DNA from: Liquidambar formosana | Lineage: Eukaryota > Streptophyta > Magnoliopsida > Saxifragales > Altingiaceae | NCBI GenBank assembly: GCA_039720395.1 | Contig: CM077824.1 | Span: 26,179,278 to 26,243,277, forward strand | Direction of reading: 5' to 3' | DNA length: 64,000 nt | Part shown: positions 35,460-47,490 of the stretch, piece after piece | How the letters are laid out: each line of letters begins with the position of its first letter | Numbering within the stretch: the first letter of the stretch is position 1 | Position numbers and translations under genes: made by a program | Notes under the pieces: model-generated | Told to the model about the DNA's origin: nothing | Databases searched by the model: none | Seen by the model: the letters and a program-made list of their open reading frames with translations, nothing else

Positions 35460-38400
35460 CAAAACAACCCACAAGGCACCACTCTATGATGCTCCACAAG
35501 ATAGGGTGTTGCTTGAACCCGACAAACATGTCTCATTCCTCCATTCCCAACAAGAAGTAAGTTTACCCAACTTGGCACTTTTCTTTTGAATCTTTCGATT
35601 CTTTTGGTGAAATTGCATTCCCATTTACTTCTTTTGAATACCCCTTGTGTTGTTGAGTGACATCCCTTGATTTGGCAAGGATTGAACACAAAAATCCTTT
35701 TCATTTGAAAGCTTGAAAAATGGCACCCACCAAGTGTTCGATAAAATGCCCAAGTGAAATAAAGATGTTCAATCTTTACCAAATCAATGTATATCAACAC
35801 GTAAACACTCAAGTGAGTAATATGCTATGATTTAGCAAGGATTGATCATACAAAATTCTTTTGTTTCAAAGCTTAGGAAGTGTCACCCCCAAGTGTTCGA
35901 TAAAATGCCCAAGTGATAAAAAAGTGTTCAATCCTTGCCAAGGCATATAAACAAGTAAACTCATAAACATTCATTAGCAATTCATTTCATGAATAAAAAC
36001 AACTTCTTGACATCTTTTAGAAAACAATTTGAAACCAATTGCTAGTGTAAGCTTATGGTTTCCATGTTCACTCAACTAACTCTTAAGGTATTTTCGATAG
36101 CTATAGCCCAACTTTAAGGACATGTGCACTAGGTCCTCTATCAAAGGACTTATTGAATGGTGGCGGAACATGTAAAACTTCCAACCCATTGCCAAAGGCC
36201 ATGTCAAAAAAGCCAGTTTTGGTCCATTCCTAGATTCTCTGTGGAATGATCAATGCGATAGGCAAGCCTTGCTAGCCTTGTCTAAACTATGGTGGGACAC
36301 CACCAACACATTCCATTTTGGCTTTGGGGAGATGACTTTGACTCCCAAGGACTTTACCATGATTACGGGCTTGAGCATTAAGGGCAAGAGTTTGGAATTT
36401 TATGAAGAGGCTTCCACAGATGAGGATTATCTCTTAGCTTACCTTGGAATGGAAGTTGAGGTAATCAAGAAAGCAGTGCGCCGCACTTGGCTTTTTAACA
36501 AATTTGCAAAGCAAAGGGAGAGCGAGGGTGCGAGCCCCAATTGCATTACAAGAACATTCCTCCTTTACATGATCTCATGCACATTCTTTGCTGGTACGGG
36601 CGACTTAGCCCTTTTGGGTCTTTTTGCAAGCATGGAAGATGTTGGCAAGATTAGGAAATTCAACTGGGGAGGGGCTGCTTTAGCCACCATGTACCGCACA
36701 ATGTGTGACATGTCACGCGGTGTTACCAAGGACTTCGGCAGGATGCCCTTTGTTTGGGAGGTAATGCTACTTCCCTTTTATTTCTTTTCACTATTTCTTA
36801 TATTTTCCTTTCTTTTTTGACTCTTTTCTCAACTCTTAATAGGTCTGGTGCTATGAGTACCTCAACCTATGTCGCCCATCCCTTGCTGAGGAAACCATTG
36901 AATGGCCTACCCTCAAGAATTACTCCCCTAGTTATGTGTCCTTCCGAGTGGCGAATTGGCATGATTATGCCTATACTAGAGCTCATCTAGCAAGCCTCAC
37001 TGCCGACATGGTGCAATTCTCTCCCTATTCTTTTGTTTTCTTTTTACTTTCTATTTCTCATTTTGGATTTTTGAACAGATTGAATGGGATCCATGGAAGA
37101 TATGGGTACCAATGCTACCCAAGCGATGCATTTCTAGCTTGATGCTGACTGGCAAGAGGGTGCTTCTGGAAGGCCCCGTGGGCAAGTACTGGTACCTAGG
37201 GGAGAGAGTCCTACGACAAGTCATGGGTGATGTGAATACAGCCATGGCTCCAATGCTACCACCACTTAACATGAGGCATGCTAACTTGATGGAGGGGGAG
37301 GAGTTGTGGGATGCTCTGAGAAGCTGGGATGTGGAGGAGTTCACTTCTCCTGACATTGCGTACGACACTTTTTGCCATCAATATTTGATGAGGCCCAGGG
37401 TGACAGGTCTCCCTCCTCAAGGGGTAAGTCTTTAACGCTTTCCTAGCCTTTTCTTTTCGATAAAGACTTTATTTGATAGGTGAACACTTGTAAGGTCGAC
37501 GAGCACGAGGGCATAGCTCGACAATGGGCTCAGGAGTGGTCCCTGGCTCTAAAGAAGATGAGATGGAGGGGGATAGGTCACTACCCTTGCCTCAGCCTAA
37601 CTGGTCCATTGATTTGTGCTGTGGGTCAGACTTTGTCAAGACCGCCATCACTCATCCTGCATTTGATGAATCCCCTAGGATCGACCCAAATCGAGAACAG
37701 GTGAGTTCTCTTTATGGGTGTTTCTTTCTTTCTTTTAGCATTACCTTCAATTTAATCTTATTGATTATCCTAAGTGCCTACGGCATATACCTGTGAACCC
37801 CGGAAATTGGGCCCACGAGGGATTGAAAAGAAAGTGGGTTTGAAAAAGAAAAAGGAAAGGAGTCGCCACCTTATTTTTTAAAGGAAACAAGGAAAACCCT
37901 AAAAATCAGGTTGTTTTAGGAAAACAATTTGAATGACTCCATAAAAAAAAAGAAAGGCAAAAACCAATCTTTTGAAAACCAAAGAAATCGGGGATTCGGA
38001 GGCTAAGTTATGACATGGGAAGGTTCTAGGCAAAGCCTATAGGCACCCATGTCACCCTTTCGGTCTCTCAGTTCATTTGGGCTAAATCAAGATCTTTCCA
38101 TACAAAAATCAGCAAGTATATCATCACAAGAATTGCATGCATATCATATATTTCATTCATCCATCCATGCATAATAAGCAAATAAAAACAGAAAATAAAA
38201 AGAAGAAAAGAAAACATAAATAAACCTAGGATGCTTGGATCCTAGAACGGACTTGAGCCTCACGAAGAGCGCCTACGTACCATGCAGCGAAATACATGGA
38301 TCAAAGTCCACGTAGTTCGATTAGAACTAAGGTTAAATCCTAATACAAACCTATGGTAAAAACCCTAGGTTTCCTTATTTGATCAAAAGAGTTGAATTTG

Positions 38401-40861
38401 ATAGAAAGTTTGATTTTAGGAAAGAAATCCACAAAATGGAAACTTTAATAAAAACCAGAATTTTGTTGGTTAAGGAAACCTCTAATTAAACCATAGGATC
38501 ATATTAAAAATTAACCCTAAATAGGGAGAAGAGAATGAGTTAAGAAGAAAGGTGAATTGGGGCACCTTCACACCCACTTACCTGAGCGCAATTAGCTCCA
38601 AGCATTTAGCCATTTCAGACATAAGCAGCCCTATTTGCCATAGGACAAATACCACACCTATTTGCACCCTTACAAGTGCTCAAAACCATGCAAAAACACT
38701 AACATGCAAATCTGGACAGAATAGTATTATGGCCTAAAAATCATCCACTAAGCATGCTAACAGCAACACAGCGAACAATAATAAGTCCTAACATATTCCT
38801 AGAACCATATCATGCATAAAAACCCTAAAACATACTAACATGCATGCAAAACTATCATGTTTACTCCATATGAAAAACATATACAGCAAACACGAAGAAA
38901 AACCAAATAAAAAAGTCTACTTTATCATGCTATATGAAAACAAACACGAAACAATGACTCTAAAACCCTAAACTCACAAATATGCTTAAAAACATACAAA
39001 ACATACTTTAATCATGCTAAAACCAAACTAAACAGAAATTAAATCATGCATATTAACTAACTAAAGCAATATAACATGATGAAAATCCTAACTCTAACAT
39101 GCAATGACACTAATCCTAGCACAAGGACAAACAGGAGCACAAGAATCATAACTATGCATTAAAAACCTAAAGGACAGCCCTAAAGCATGCTAAACAGTAG
39201 ATAAAAAATAGATATTCCATGTATATTAACTAGCTAGAGTGTTAATACATGATAAAAAAGTCACCTTTAACATGCAATAAGCCTAACCCATATGAGAACC
39301 TAGTTTAAGCTTGAATAGAGAAGGAGAATACCTTAGGAAGTGGCTCCCCTTGTGTTTGTAATTGTTCGTGGCTCCTCAGGTCTTTAGAGTGAATCAAACC
39401 AACACGAATCCTCCTCTTTGTCAAAGTGGTATCACAGCAAAGAGATCAAAACTCACTCAACTTTGAAAAGAAATAGAAAACAAGAAGAGAACAAGAGAAA
39501 AGAAAAGTGATTTTCGTCACTTTGCAGCAGCAGCAACTTCAATCGCGTTTTTGGGTATGAAAACGTTGGATTTGGACAAAGCTTGTGAAATACAAAGTTG
39601 TAGAGAATTGAATTATCTTTCTAACAAGACCAATTTCATCAAATTCGGACTTCGGATGAAAAAGTTATGATTAAAATACGACTGCTGGTTTTCAGAAAAT
39701 CTGCTGCTGAATTATAACGAATTTCACTCCCTCCAAACCCTCTTCCCCTCTCCTCTTGTTTAAAGACATTAAGAGAGTATTTATAGCTGAAATCTGGAGT
39801 TTCCCTTTCCTTCCTAGACTAGGTTTCTTTGGAGAATAATCAAAAGGTATTTTATAATGATAAAAGACTTCTAATCTGAATAGGAAAAGGAAATTGTCTT
39901 TTATAAAAATTGGGAGACTGACCGCTAACACGCATGCACATGTATCGTATGTGCGTACACACACTCATCACATACGTACACGTGTTAGTGTCATGATAAA
40001 AATGGATAATTTAATAAAATAATTTTCTTTTCATTTTAACCAAAAATCTCATGCTGTGATTCGCACTAATTCTTCAAGGATAATCCGTAAATAACCACAC
40101 TAAACTCATCATCAGGCCATATCAAAATTGAACTTCATGAAACACTTTTGAGGGTAAAATGATGACTAATGAAAGTCAATTTGAAAAGATTTGGTTAGTA
40201 ATTGTGAGTCAATTAGAGCTAACCCAAGGAAGGGTCAATTAACCAACTTGAACTACATCGAGCCATTTTAATCCCGAGCCATTGACTTACCAAATTGACA
40301 CTAAAAATACCTCTTATGCATCCATATGAACTCCAATTGACAATTTGGAGATCATTCCAAGGTCAAATGAAAATTTTGGGACTTAAAAGACGATTATGCC
40401 CCTCAAGTCACAAAAGCTCTTATTATCCCTCAAGATCAACTCCAATTTGAACCAAAATTCATATCCATTGTCCTTGTGACTCTAGAAAACTAATGCAAGT
40501 GACTAGACTCAAAAACAAAACAAAAACATGCATGAAATGATGAGCCCTAGTAAGGTGGTGCAAAAATGGGGTGTGACAATACCCAAGAGTTCATTGACCT
40601 TAGTGAGGGCTTGAGGCGTGACCTTGTGAGGATGAGCTTAGCCAAATCCATGGCGGAAGCCCGTTTGGATGTCATGGTAAGTGTTCAACCCATTTTAAAG
40701 TTCCCATTTATGGTTTTCAACCAACCCTATTCTCATACTTAGCTTTTTTGCAATGGACTTTGTCTATGTAGTCGCCACCAATAATGCGCCCTCCTAGAGC
40801 ATCTCGTGGGGGTCGTGACGGAGCTGGGCCGAGCTGCAAAAGAAGCTCTGGGAGCCGCTGA
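35460..40861 (+). pseudogene. PMD gene of e2, seven exons, split by a solo LTR
   Basis: Predicted exons are about 35460-35556, 36107-36760, 36843-37010, 37079-37423, 37494-37700, 37774-37791 joined to 40584-40676, and 40772-40861. Exons 2, 3, 4 and 6 have exactly the e1 lengths (654, 168, 345, 111). The PMD core reads LWWDTTNTFHFGFGEMTLT. Damage: exon 1 has no start in frame, a TAA is at 36173-36175 in exon 2, the acceptors of exons 5 and 6 have AA where e1 has AG, and a solo LTR splits exon 6. Exon 4 is open here where e1 has two stops. Confidence 0.8.
37792..40578 (-). mobile_element. Solo Tat LTR in exon 6 of the e2 PMD gene
   Basis: 2,787 bp, TGTGAACCCC...GTGTGACA, with ATACC at 37787-37791 and 40579-40583. 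Its ends resemble the e3 LTR (GCAAAAATGGGGTGTGACA), so it belongs to that group. The clear palindromic module seen in the other Tat LTRs is not visible in it. Open frames inside are not genes. Confidence 0.93.
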
Positions 40862-41120
40862 GTTCATTTCCTTTCTTGTTGGGCTTGTAGAAACAGTGAG
40901 ACAATGGTTATCTTCTTGCATTTCATGCCATGTTTTGTAATTGCAACCTTAAACCAACTTTCCTATCCCTTATTATGAATACTTGTGGTGCTTCTTTGAA
41001 TCTATCATGATGATGTTGTAGTGCCTTTCTTATGAAAATTTGAGTCAATGTGAGCTCATAGGAGTGAAAATGGCCTAAAAAAGCCATCCGAACACGAAAC
41101 AAGGCAAAACAAGGCGGGGG

Positions 41121-41202
41121 CCTCGGGTGACCATCTGGCCCCGAACGGTTAGCCGTCTGGGCCTAGACGGCTGACCATCCAACCTCGGATGGTTACCCGA
41201 GG
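41121..41202 (+). promoter_or_regulatory. Palindromic module upstream of the e2 DUF7745-like gene
   Basis: Arms CCTCGGGTGACC and GGTTACCCGAGG differ at one pair. Cores are AACGGTTAGCCGTC and GACGGCTGACCATCC, the e2 type. A TATA box follows at 41289-41295 (CTATAAAAAC). Confidence 0.75.
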
Positions 41203-41343
41203 TTGATGCATTTTTTTGAGATTTTTTAGGTTTTTTGCTATTTTGACGATTCTACTCCTTCTAGGACTCGAATTTGTAACCCTTCCCCTATAAAAACACA
41301 TGAGGGAAGCCTTCTAACTCACCTATTTTCATTGACAATAATT

Positions 41344-42630
41344 ATGGAAGCCTTGGATGGGTTCTTAAGAGGGTTTTTGGCAGTCATGGCTGCCAAAGAC
41401 AAAACTGAGTTTAAGCGCTTCGGCTTGGAACAATTGCTCTCCATAAGGCATATGAAGCTCGAGACAACTCTTCTCACTACTGCTACATATTTCTGGGATC
41501 CTCAAATCCATGTCTTTCGATTCAATTATGAAGAATTATACCCAACCATAGAGGAATTCAGTGCTTTATTTGGAGTTTCGCCCGCAATGCCATTCATCCT
41601 TCCTACACCTCGCTCGGATTACCTCGCTTCCTTCTCCGACTTTCTTGGTATTCCTCAGAGGGATGTAACGATCTTTGTCAAGGATCATATGGTGGACTTA
41701 CTGAAGTTAGCAACCTCATTCTTGGATCATGATAGTGAAGGTACTCTGACTTTCACCCCTCAAATTCAGCGTGCACTCGCTTTTTGCTTAATTGGTCACT
41801 TTCTCATCTCCACCGGCATTCTTCAAGCCCCTATTCAAATATGTGAGTTGATTGCCCCTCTTCTCAAGCGACATAACATCATTCCCTTGGTACTAGCTGA
41901 AACCTTGAGTGGCTTAGATAAGGTTCATGGCAACCCTAAAGCGCCTTTAGGAGGTAACCCCTTTTTATTGCAAATGTGGCTGCTCGAGCACTTGAATTTT
42001 CTATCTCCCACCACTATCAATCCATACAAGCCCCAACACTTCTGTCTGCGCCTAGTTGAACTCCCTGGGCCATTCTCTTTAAGAGATTGGTTGGGTTATT
42101 TCCAAACACTGTCGTGGCGGAACATCAAATGGTATGTTTTTATATGGGGATGTAAAGAGCAGGTACTTTTTTGAACCTCGGGGTGTGTTTTTGTCAAACT
42201 CATAGGGTTGAGATCGACTTCCTTCTATTGGACTTTGAGAATTCTTCGCCAGATGGGCGCTATGCAAACCATACCGTCCTTAACAGGACCTTGTTGCTCT
42301 GTGGAACCTGTCGGTCTTACTATAATCAAGTGGGTGAGGACTCGCTGGCCTACAGACCTGAAATTGACTTGAATTGCCAACACTGAAGGACCTTTCGAGA
42401 TGAGTAAAGAATATAAGCAATGGTTGAAGGATGATTTGGGCGAAAGGGAGACTTCTCGTCGAGAAAGAATTTATGACCTTATCAAGGACACGAGACTTGG
42501 GCTTTGCAGAGAAGACATTCTTGAGGCAGTAGAGGCATCCCACGACCATGACTTACGAAAGAAAAGAAAACTCGAGAGAGAAAGAAAGAAGACAGACAAG
42601 ACGACTCTGAAGAAGCTCAAAAGGACTTAA
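41344..42630 (+). pseudogene. DUF7745-like protein gene, antisense within Tat e2
   Basis: A single frame of 429 codons from ATG 41344 (an earlier ATG at 41332 is in frame but not shared with e1) to the stop at 42630. One in-frame TGA at 42172-42174 replaces the CGA seen in e1. Landmarks are TYFWDPQIHVFRFNYEEL, PTIEEFSALFGV and the basic C-terminus DLRKKRKLERERKK. The part covered by TAA in e1 reads LGYFQTLSW here. So each copy is whole where the other is broken. Function unknown. Confidence 0.72.
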
Positions 42631-42815
42631 AGACTCAAGGAATAGAATATCTATGGCATGTCAATAGCTCCTTTACTTAACACCAATAAATTGTTATGTC
42701 AAACAATTAGTTTCAAATGAATTACCAATAATAATCTACTTTTGAGATTTTTCTTGTGATTGTGTTGTTTGGACCGTACCCTAAAGTAACTTCATGGGCT
42801 GCCTACGTATCCCCG

Positions 42816-42899
42816 TTTTCTTTTCTTTTTTTTCTTTTTTTCTTTTTCTTTTTCTCTCTTTTTTTCTTTTTTTCCTTTTTTTTTTTGGGGGGGGGGGGG
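42816..42899. other. Pyrimidine tract and G-run between pol and the antisense gene (e2)
   Basis: About 70 nt of C/T followed by a run of G at 42887-42899. The position matches 12974-13056 in e1. Confidence 0.7.
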
Positions 42900-42972
42900 A
42901 ATCAGGTCCTCGTAGTTCAAATGCCTTAACTTTTGCCTAGGCCGCCCTTACAGGTTTTCAACCTAACAAGCC

Positions 42973-44157
42973 TTATACATAATACTTCTTCAATTGATCC
43001 AAATTGGTGGGACGAGCGAACTCGATCCCATCCAAATCCATAAGTCGAACAGCCCCTGCTGGCAATATTTCCTTGATGACATATGGTCCACCCCAACTTG
43101 GTTTGAACTTTCCTCGTGGATCGAAAATTGGAGCTCGGATCTCTTTCAATACTAAATCTCCTTTCTTCAAGCCTCTGTCTTTGACATGTTTGTTGAACGC
43201 CCTCGCGACACTTCTCTGGTACCCTTGCACGTGGTATAGAACCCTCAATCGCCTTTCATCTAGCAATGCCAACTCATCATAACGACCTTTGATCCAGTCC
43301 ACCTCTGCCAACTGGCTTTCCATAGCAACCCTTACCGAAGGAACTTCTAATTGCACTGGTAGAACAGCCTCCATTCTATACACCAAAGCATACGGCGTAG
43401 CCCCTGTTGACGATCTGACTGACGTTCTCTACCCCCATAATGCCAATGGTAGTTTCTCATGCCAATCAGTGTACGTGTCAACTGTTTTCTGTAGTATTTT
43501 CTTGATGTTCTTGTTGGCGGCTTCCACTGCACCGTTAGTCTGTGGGCGATACGGGGTCGACAAGTGGTGAACGATCTTATATTTTTGCAAGAGTTCTTTA
43601 GTTTCCTTCTGAAAATGCTGTCCATTATCTGAAATGACCTCATGCGGTACCCCATATCGGTAGATAATGTTGAGCTGTATGAACTGCGCCACCTTTTTAG
43701 CATTCAAAACTTTGAAGGAAGCTGCTTCCACCTACTTGGTGAAGTAGTCGATGGCTACCAAGATGTATTCATGACCGTTGGATGCATTCGGCTTAATCTG
43801 CCCGATGATGTCTATTCCCCACACTGCAAACGGCCATGGAGTTGACATGCTTGTTAAGGGCATGGAGGGCAAGTGCTGTCTGTTGGGGAAGAGCTGACAC
43901 TTATGGCACTTCTTGACGTGGGCATAGCAATCCCTTTCCATTGTAGACCAGTAATACCCTAGCCTCATGATCTTCTTAGCCAACATGTATCCATTCATAT
44001 GCGGAGCCCTCAATCCTTCATGGATTTCTTCGATGAGTTTCCTAGCTTCTTCCTCTATGACACACAGCAAGTGAATCCCGTCATAAGACCTCCGATACAG
44101 TTTTCCTCCGCATACCACATAATGGCTTGCCAATCTCCTCAATGTTCGTCTGTCCAC
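42973..44157 (-). pseudogene. Integrase of e2
   Basis: One frame without frameshift from 44157 to 42973. It has the zinc-binding region ending KKCHKCQ, then GIDIIG, SDNGQHF and GAVEAANK of the DDE core, and WGGPYVI near the end. Two in-frame stops break it: TAG in YFTK*VEAASF near 43731 (Trp in e1) and TAG in LALWG*RTS near 43429. It ends LKKYYV and a stop, as in e1. Confidence 0.88.
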
Positions 44158-45045
44158 ACGAGATGCTTCCTCTGGATATTCCCTTTCCTCGATGATCCTT
44201 CATAAAACCAAGGGTGGTTATCGATTACCTCCCCTTCTTGAATGGAATAGCAATAAACATGTTTCTCTCTGCATTCGATCAGGAATGGTTTCACACTTCC
44301 CCCTTCTGGTATCTCCACCATTGAAGCTAGAGTTGCTAGGGTGTCAGCAAACTGATACTTGTTTCTTGACAAGTAATTGAACTCGATCTCTACAAACTCT
44401 TTGGTCAATGCTTCCAAATAGGCGTGATATGGCAACAACTTCTCGTCGCGAGTTTTCCACTCCCCTTTTATCTAATAGATGATCAATGTTGAATCCCCAA
44501 ACACCTCAAGTTCTTTTATCCCCAACTCTAACGCAGCTTCCAATGCTAGGATGCAGGCCTCATACTCTGCAATATTGTTGGTATCTTTGAACCCCAATTT
44601 GACTGCTAACGGCGTGAAGGCTTCTTCGAGCGAAACTAATAGCACTCCTATCCCATACCCTCTTCTGTTGGCGGCTCCGTCGAAGTAAACTCTCCAAACC
44701 TTCTTCTTGATTTCCAAGATGTCTTCATCGGGGAACTCATCATTGAATTGGGTTGATGATGACACAGGGCAACTTGCCAAGTGGTCTGCAACAACACTTC
44801 CTTTAATGGACTTCTACGCCAGGTACTTTATATCGAATTCATTGAAGAGAAGAGACCAACGAGCCGTCCAGTACGATAGGACTGGTTTTTCTAGTAAATA
44901 CTTCAAGGGATCCAAGCGGCTTATCAGCAGGACTTCGAAAGACATCATGTAATGATGGAGTTTCTAGGTAGCCCACACCTAACGCTACGCAAGCCTTTTC
45001 TAGTGCATTGTACTTTACTTCATAATCTGTCATTTTCTTGCTCAA
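44158..45045 (-). pseudogene. First RNase H end and second RNase H of e2
   Basis: In pieces: YLSKKMTDYEVKYNALEKACVA (split here as YLSKKMTDYEV and KYNALEKACVA), then after frameshifts VWRVYFDGAANRRGYGIGVL, NNIAEYEACILALEAALELG and ELEVFGDSTLIIY, the second RNase H of Tat elements. Frameshifts lie near 44150 and 44980 and a stop near 44470. Confidence 0.82.
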
Positions 45046-46345
45046 GTAGTAGATGGCATTTTCCTTTTTCGACCCTTCATAGTATTAAGCTAACATGGCT
45101 CCCGTTGCGGTTTCAATAACCGTTAAGTATAACAGTAACGGTTCACCTTGCCATAGGGGAACCAAGATTAGGGGATTGCTTAGATACCTTTTAATGGTCT
45201 CAAAGGCTTCTTGGCAATCCTCGTTCCAGTCCTTGGGCACACCCTTCTTAAGTAGCTTGAAAATCGGCTCGCATACCATGGTCAGATTGGCGATAAAATG
45301 GCTTATGTATTGAACTCTCCCCAGAAAACCCCGGATCTGCTTTTCCATTCTTGGTGGCTCCATCTCCGTGATAGTTTTTATCTTCCCTGGATCAACTTCA
45401 ATTCCCTTATGAGTGATCATGAAACCCAACAGCTTCCCTGCGGTGACTCCAAAGGCACACTTCTGAGGATTCAATCGGAGGTTGTACTTCTTTGCCCATT
45501 CTAGGAACTTCTCCAAAGCCGCAAAATGTCCTTCCCGGTCTACAGATTTAACTATCATGTCGTCCACATACACCTCCACTTCTTTATGGATCATATCATG
45601 CAATAGGGTCGTAGCAGCTCTTTGGTAAGTAGCCCCGGCATTTCTCAAGCCAAAAGGCATTACCTTGTAGCAATACATGCCCCACTGCGTGATAAAAGCC
45701 ATCTTTTCCATGTCTCGAGGTGCCATCTTTATTTGGTTGTAACCAGAGAACCCATTTATGAAGGAGAGAAGAGCATGGCCTGCTGTACTGTCCACCAACA
45801 CATCGATATGTGGTAGAGGGAAATCATCCTTTGGGCTCACAGCATTAAGGTCGCGGAAGTCAACACACATTCGCACTTTCCCATCTTTTTTAGGCACAGG
45901 CACTATGTTAGACAGCCATTCAGGGTACCCCACAACTTGGAGAAACCCAGCATCTAATTGTTTAGTTACCTCTTCTTTTAGTTTCAAAGCCCATTCCGGT
46001 TTTAATCTTCTTAATTTCTACTTTACAGGCTTTTTAGTGGGATTAGTGGGGATGTAATGTTGCACAATATCTGGATCAATGCCAGGCATATCCTCATAAG
46101 ACCATGCGAAGGCCTCTACATTGGCTTTTAGAAGTATTATCAATTTTTCTTTTTTAGCAGGCGAGAAAGTTATCCCAATTTTAATTATCCTTGGCAATTC
46201 ATCTGTCCCTAGATTGATTGATTCCAATTCATCCATGTTAGGTTCGGTAACACCCCTTTTCCTTTACTCGACGAGCTCCGGGGGGACGTCATTCCTAGGA
46301 TCTATATCCATGCCATAGATATCCATAGAAGAGAGAAAGGAAACA
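45046..46345 (-). pseudogene. Reverse transcriptase of e2
   Basis: The frame runs from the predicted splice acceptor at 46345 and includes MDELESINLGTDELP, VPVPKKDGKVRMCVDFRDLN and FSGYNQIKM; the catalytic box YVDDMIVKS is intact. The stretch 45987-45085 is open for 300 codons. Stops lie near 46015 and 45082, and one (TAA) where e1 has TGA just after VPPELVE near 46265. Confidence 0.9.
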
Positions 46346-46494
46346 CTGCAAATAATGAAAAGAAACACACTTTATTGACTGAACTAACAAAACAAAGAAA
46401 AGAAAACACATGTGCCACAACTAGGGAACGACTCCTAACTCCACAAGGTGGGCTAGGCGGACACACTTTATTTGAAAGAAAAGCTAAGACAAGC
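46346..46494 (-). other. Part of the pol intron of e2, cut by e3
   Basis: The acceptor TTATTTGCAG|TGTTTCC matches that of e1. Two AATAAAGTG words are found on the minus strand within this stretch. The e3 insertion at 46495 hit this intron. Confidence 0.6.
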
Positions 46495-47207
46495 TGTCAC
46501 ACCCCATTTTTGCACCACCTTACTAGAGCTCACCATTTCATGTAGGTTTTTGTTTTGTTTTTGAGTCTAGTCACTTGCATTAGTTTTTTAGAGTCACAAG
46601 GACAATGGATATGAATTTTGGTTCAAATTGGAGTTGATCTTGAGGGATAATAAGAGCTTTTATGACTTGAGGAGCATAATTGTCTTTTAAGTCACAAACT
46701 TTTCATTTGACCTTGAAATGATCTCCAAATTGTCAATTGGAGTTCATATTGATGCATATGAGGTATTTCTAAGTTCAATTTGATGAATCGATGGCTTAGG
46801 GTTAAAATGGCTCAATATGGTTCAAGTTGGTTAATTGACCCTTCTTTGTGTTAGCTCAAATTGACTCACAATTACCAACCAAATCTTTTCAAATTGACTT
46901 TAATTAGTCTTTATTTTATCCCTAAAAGTGTTTTGGAAAGTTTAATTTTGGTTTGGAAAACATTTGGTTCAATCCTATGTGCATACCTATGCTTTGCAAT
47001 GGTAGTGCATAGCGGTTAACCACTTTTGTCAAACCTAACCATGCCCCCATGGCTAGTGGTTTTCATTCTAAAATGTTCAAAAATGTCTTCCTCATCGAAA
47101 CACGGTCGTTTTGGCTTTCGTTTCATCAAAATCGGAGTTAATTTGACCCCAAAACACTTCTAGAAGGCAACAGAGTCCAAAAATGTCAAAAAACTGAAGT
47201 GGGCTCC

Positions 47208-47280
47208 GGTGACCACCCAAGCCCGGGTGGCTAACCGCCCAGCCCCTGGGTGGCTGACCACCCAAGGCCTGGTGGTCACC
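47208..47280. promoter_or_regulatory. Palindromic module in the e3 LTR
   Basis: Perfect arms GGTGACCACC (47208-47217) and GGTGGTCACC (47271-47280) enclose cores GGTGGCTAACCGCC and GGTGGCTGACCACC. The core is the GGT...ACC type, different from e1 and e2. Confidence 0.78.
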
Positions 47281-47482
47281 CGAGACCACTTTCCTATTTT
47301 CTTGCAAATTCCTTGCTGAAGCGGATTTTCCTTAATTTTGACGTACTTGGACTCTTTTGGACGACTTTCCTTCTAGTTTTTGGTAACTTTTGAGTTTCAT
47401 AAGCACCAAGGGAGTCTCTAATAACCCTTGGATTAATTTTTAGGGTTTTAATCCTAGCCATTGATTTATCCTAATTGAACTC

Positions 47483-47490
47483 TATAAATA
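47483..47490 (+). promoter_or_regulatory. TATA box of the e3 LTR
   Basis: TATAAATA lies about 200 bp downstream of the palindromic module, the same order and spacing as in e1. Confidence 0.6.

Larger units (their letters stand above)
30626..46494 (-). mobile_element. Tat element e2, 3' LTR to the pol intron, cut by e3
   Basis: It has the same plan as e1: 3' LTR, PPT hairpin, satellite, antisense PMD gene, antisense DUF7745-like gene, then integrase, RNase H and RT on the minus strand. It carries a solo Tat LTR at 37792-40578. Protease, gag and the 5' LTR lie beyond the e3 insertion and are not in the window. Confidence 0.88.

Noticed and set aside
36269..36820. An ATG at 36269 as the start of the e2 PMD protein
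   Set aside because: It is an internal Met inside the PMD core; homology with e1 begins well upstream, past the TAA at 36173.
43004..46318. Many + strand frames opposite pol
   Set aside because: They are shadows of the minus-strand integrase, RNase H and RT.
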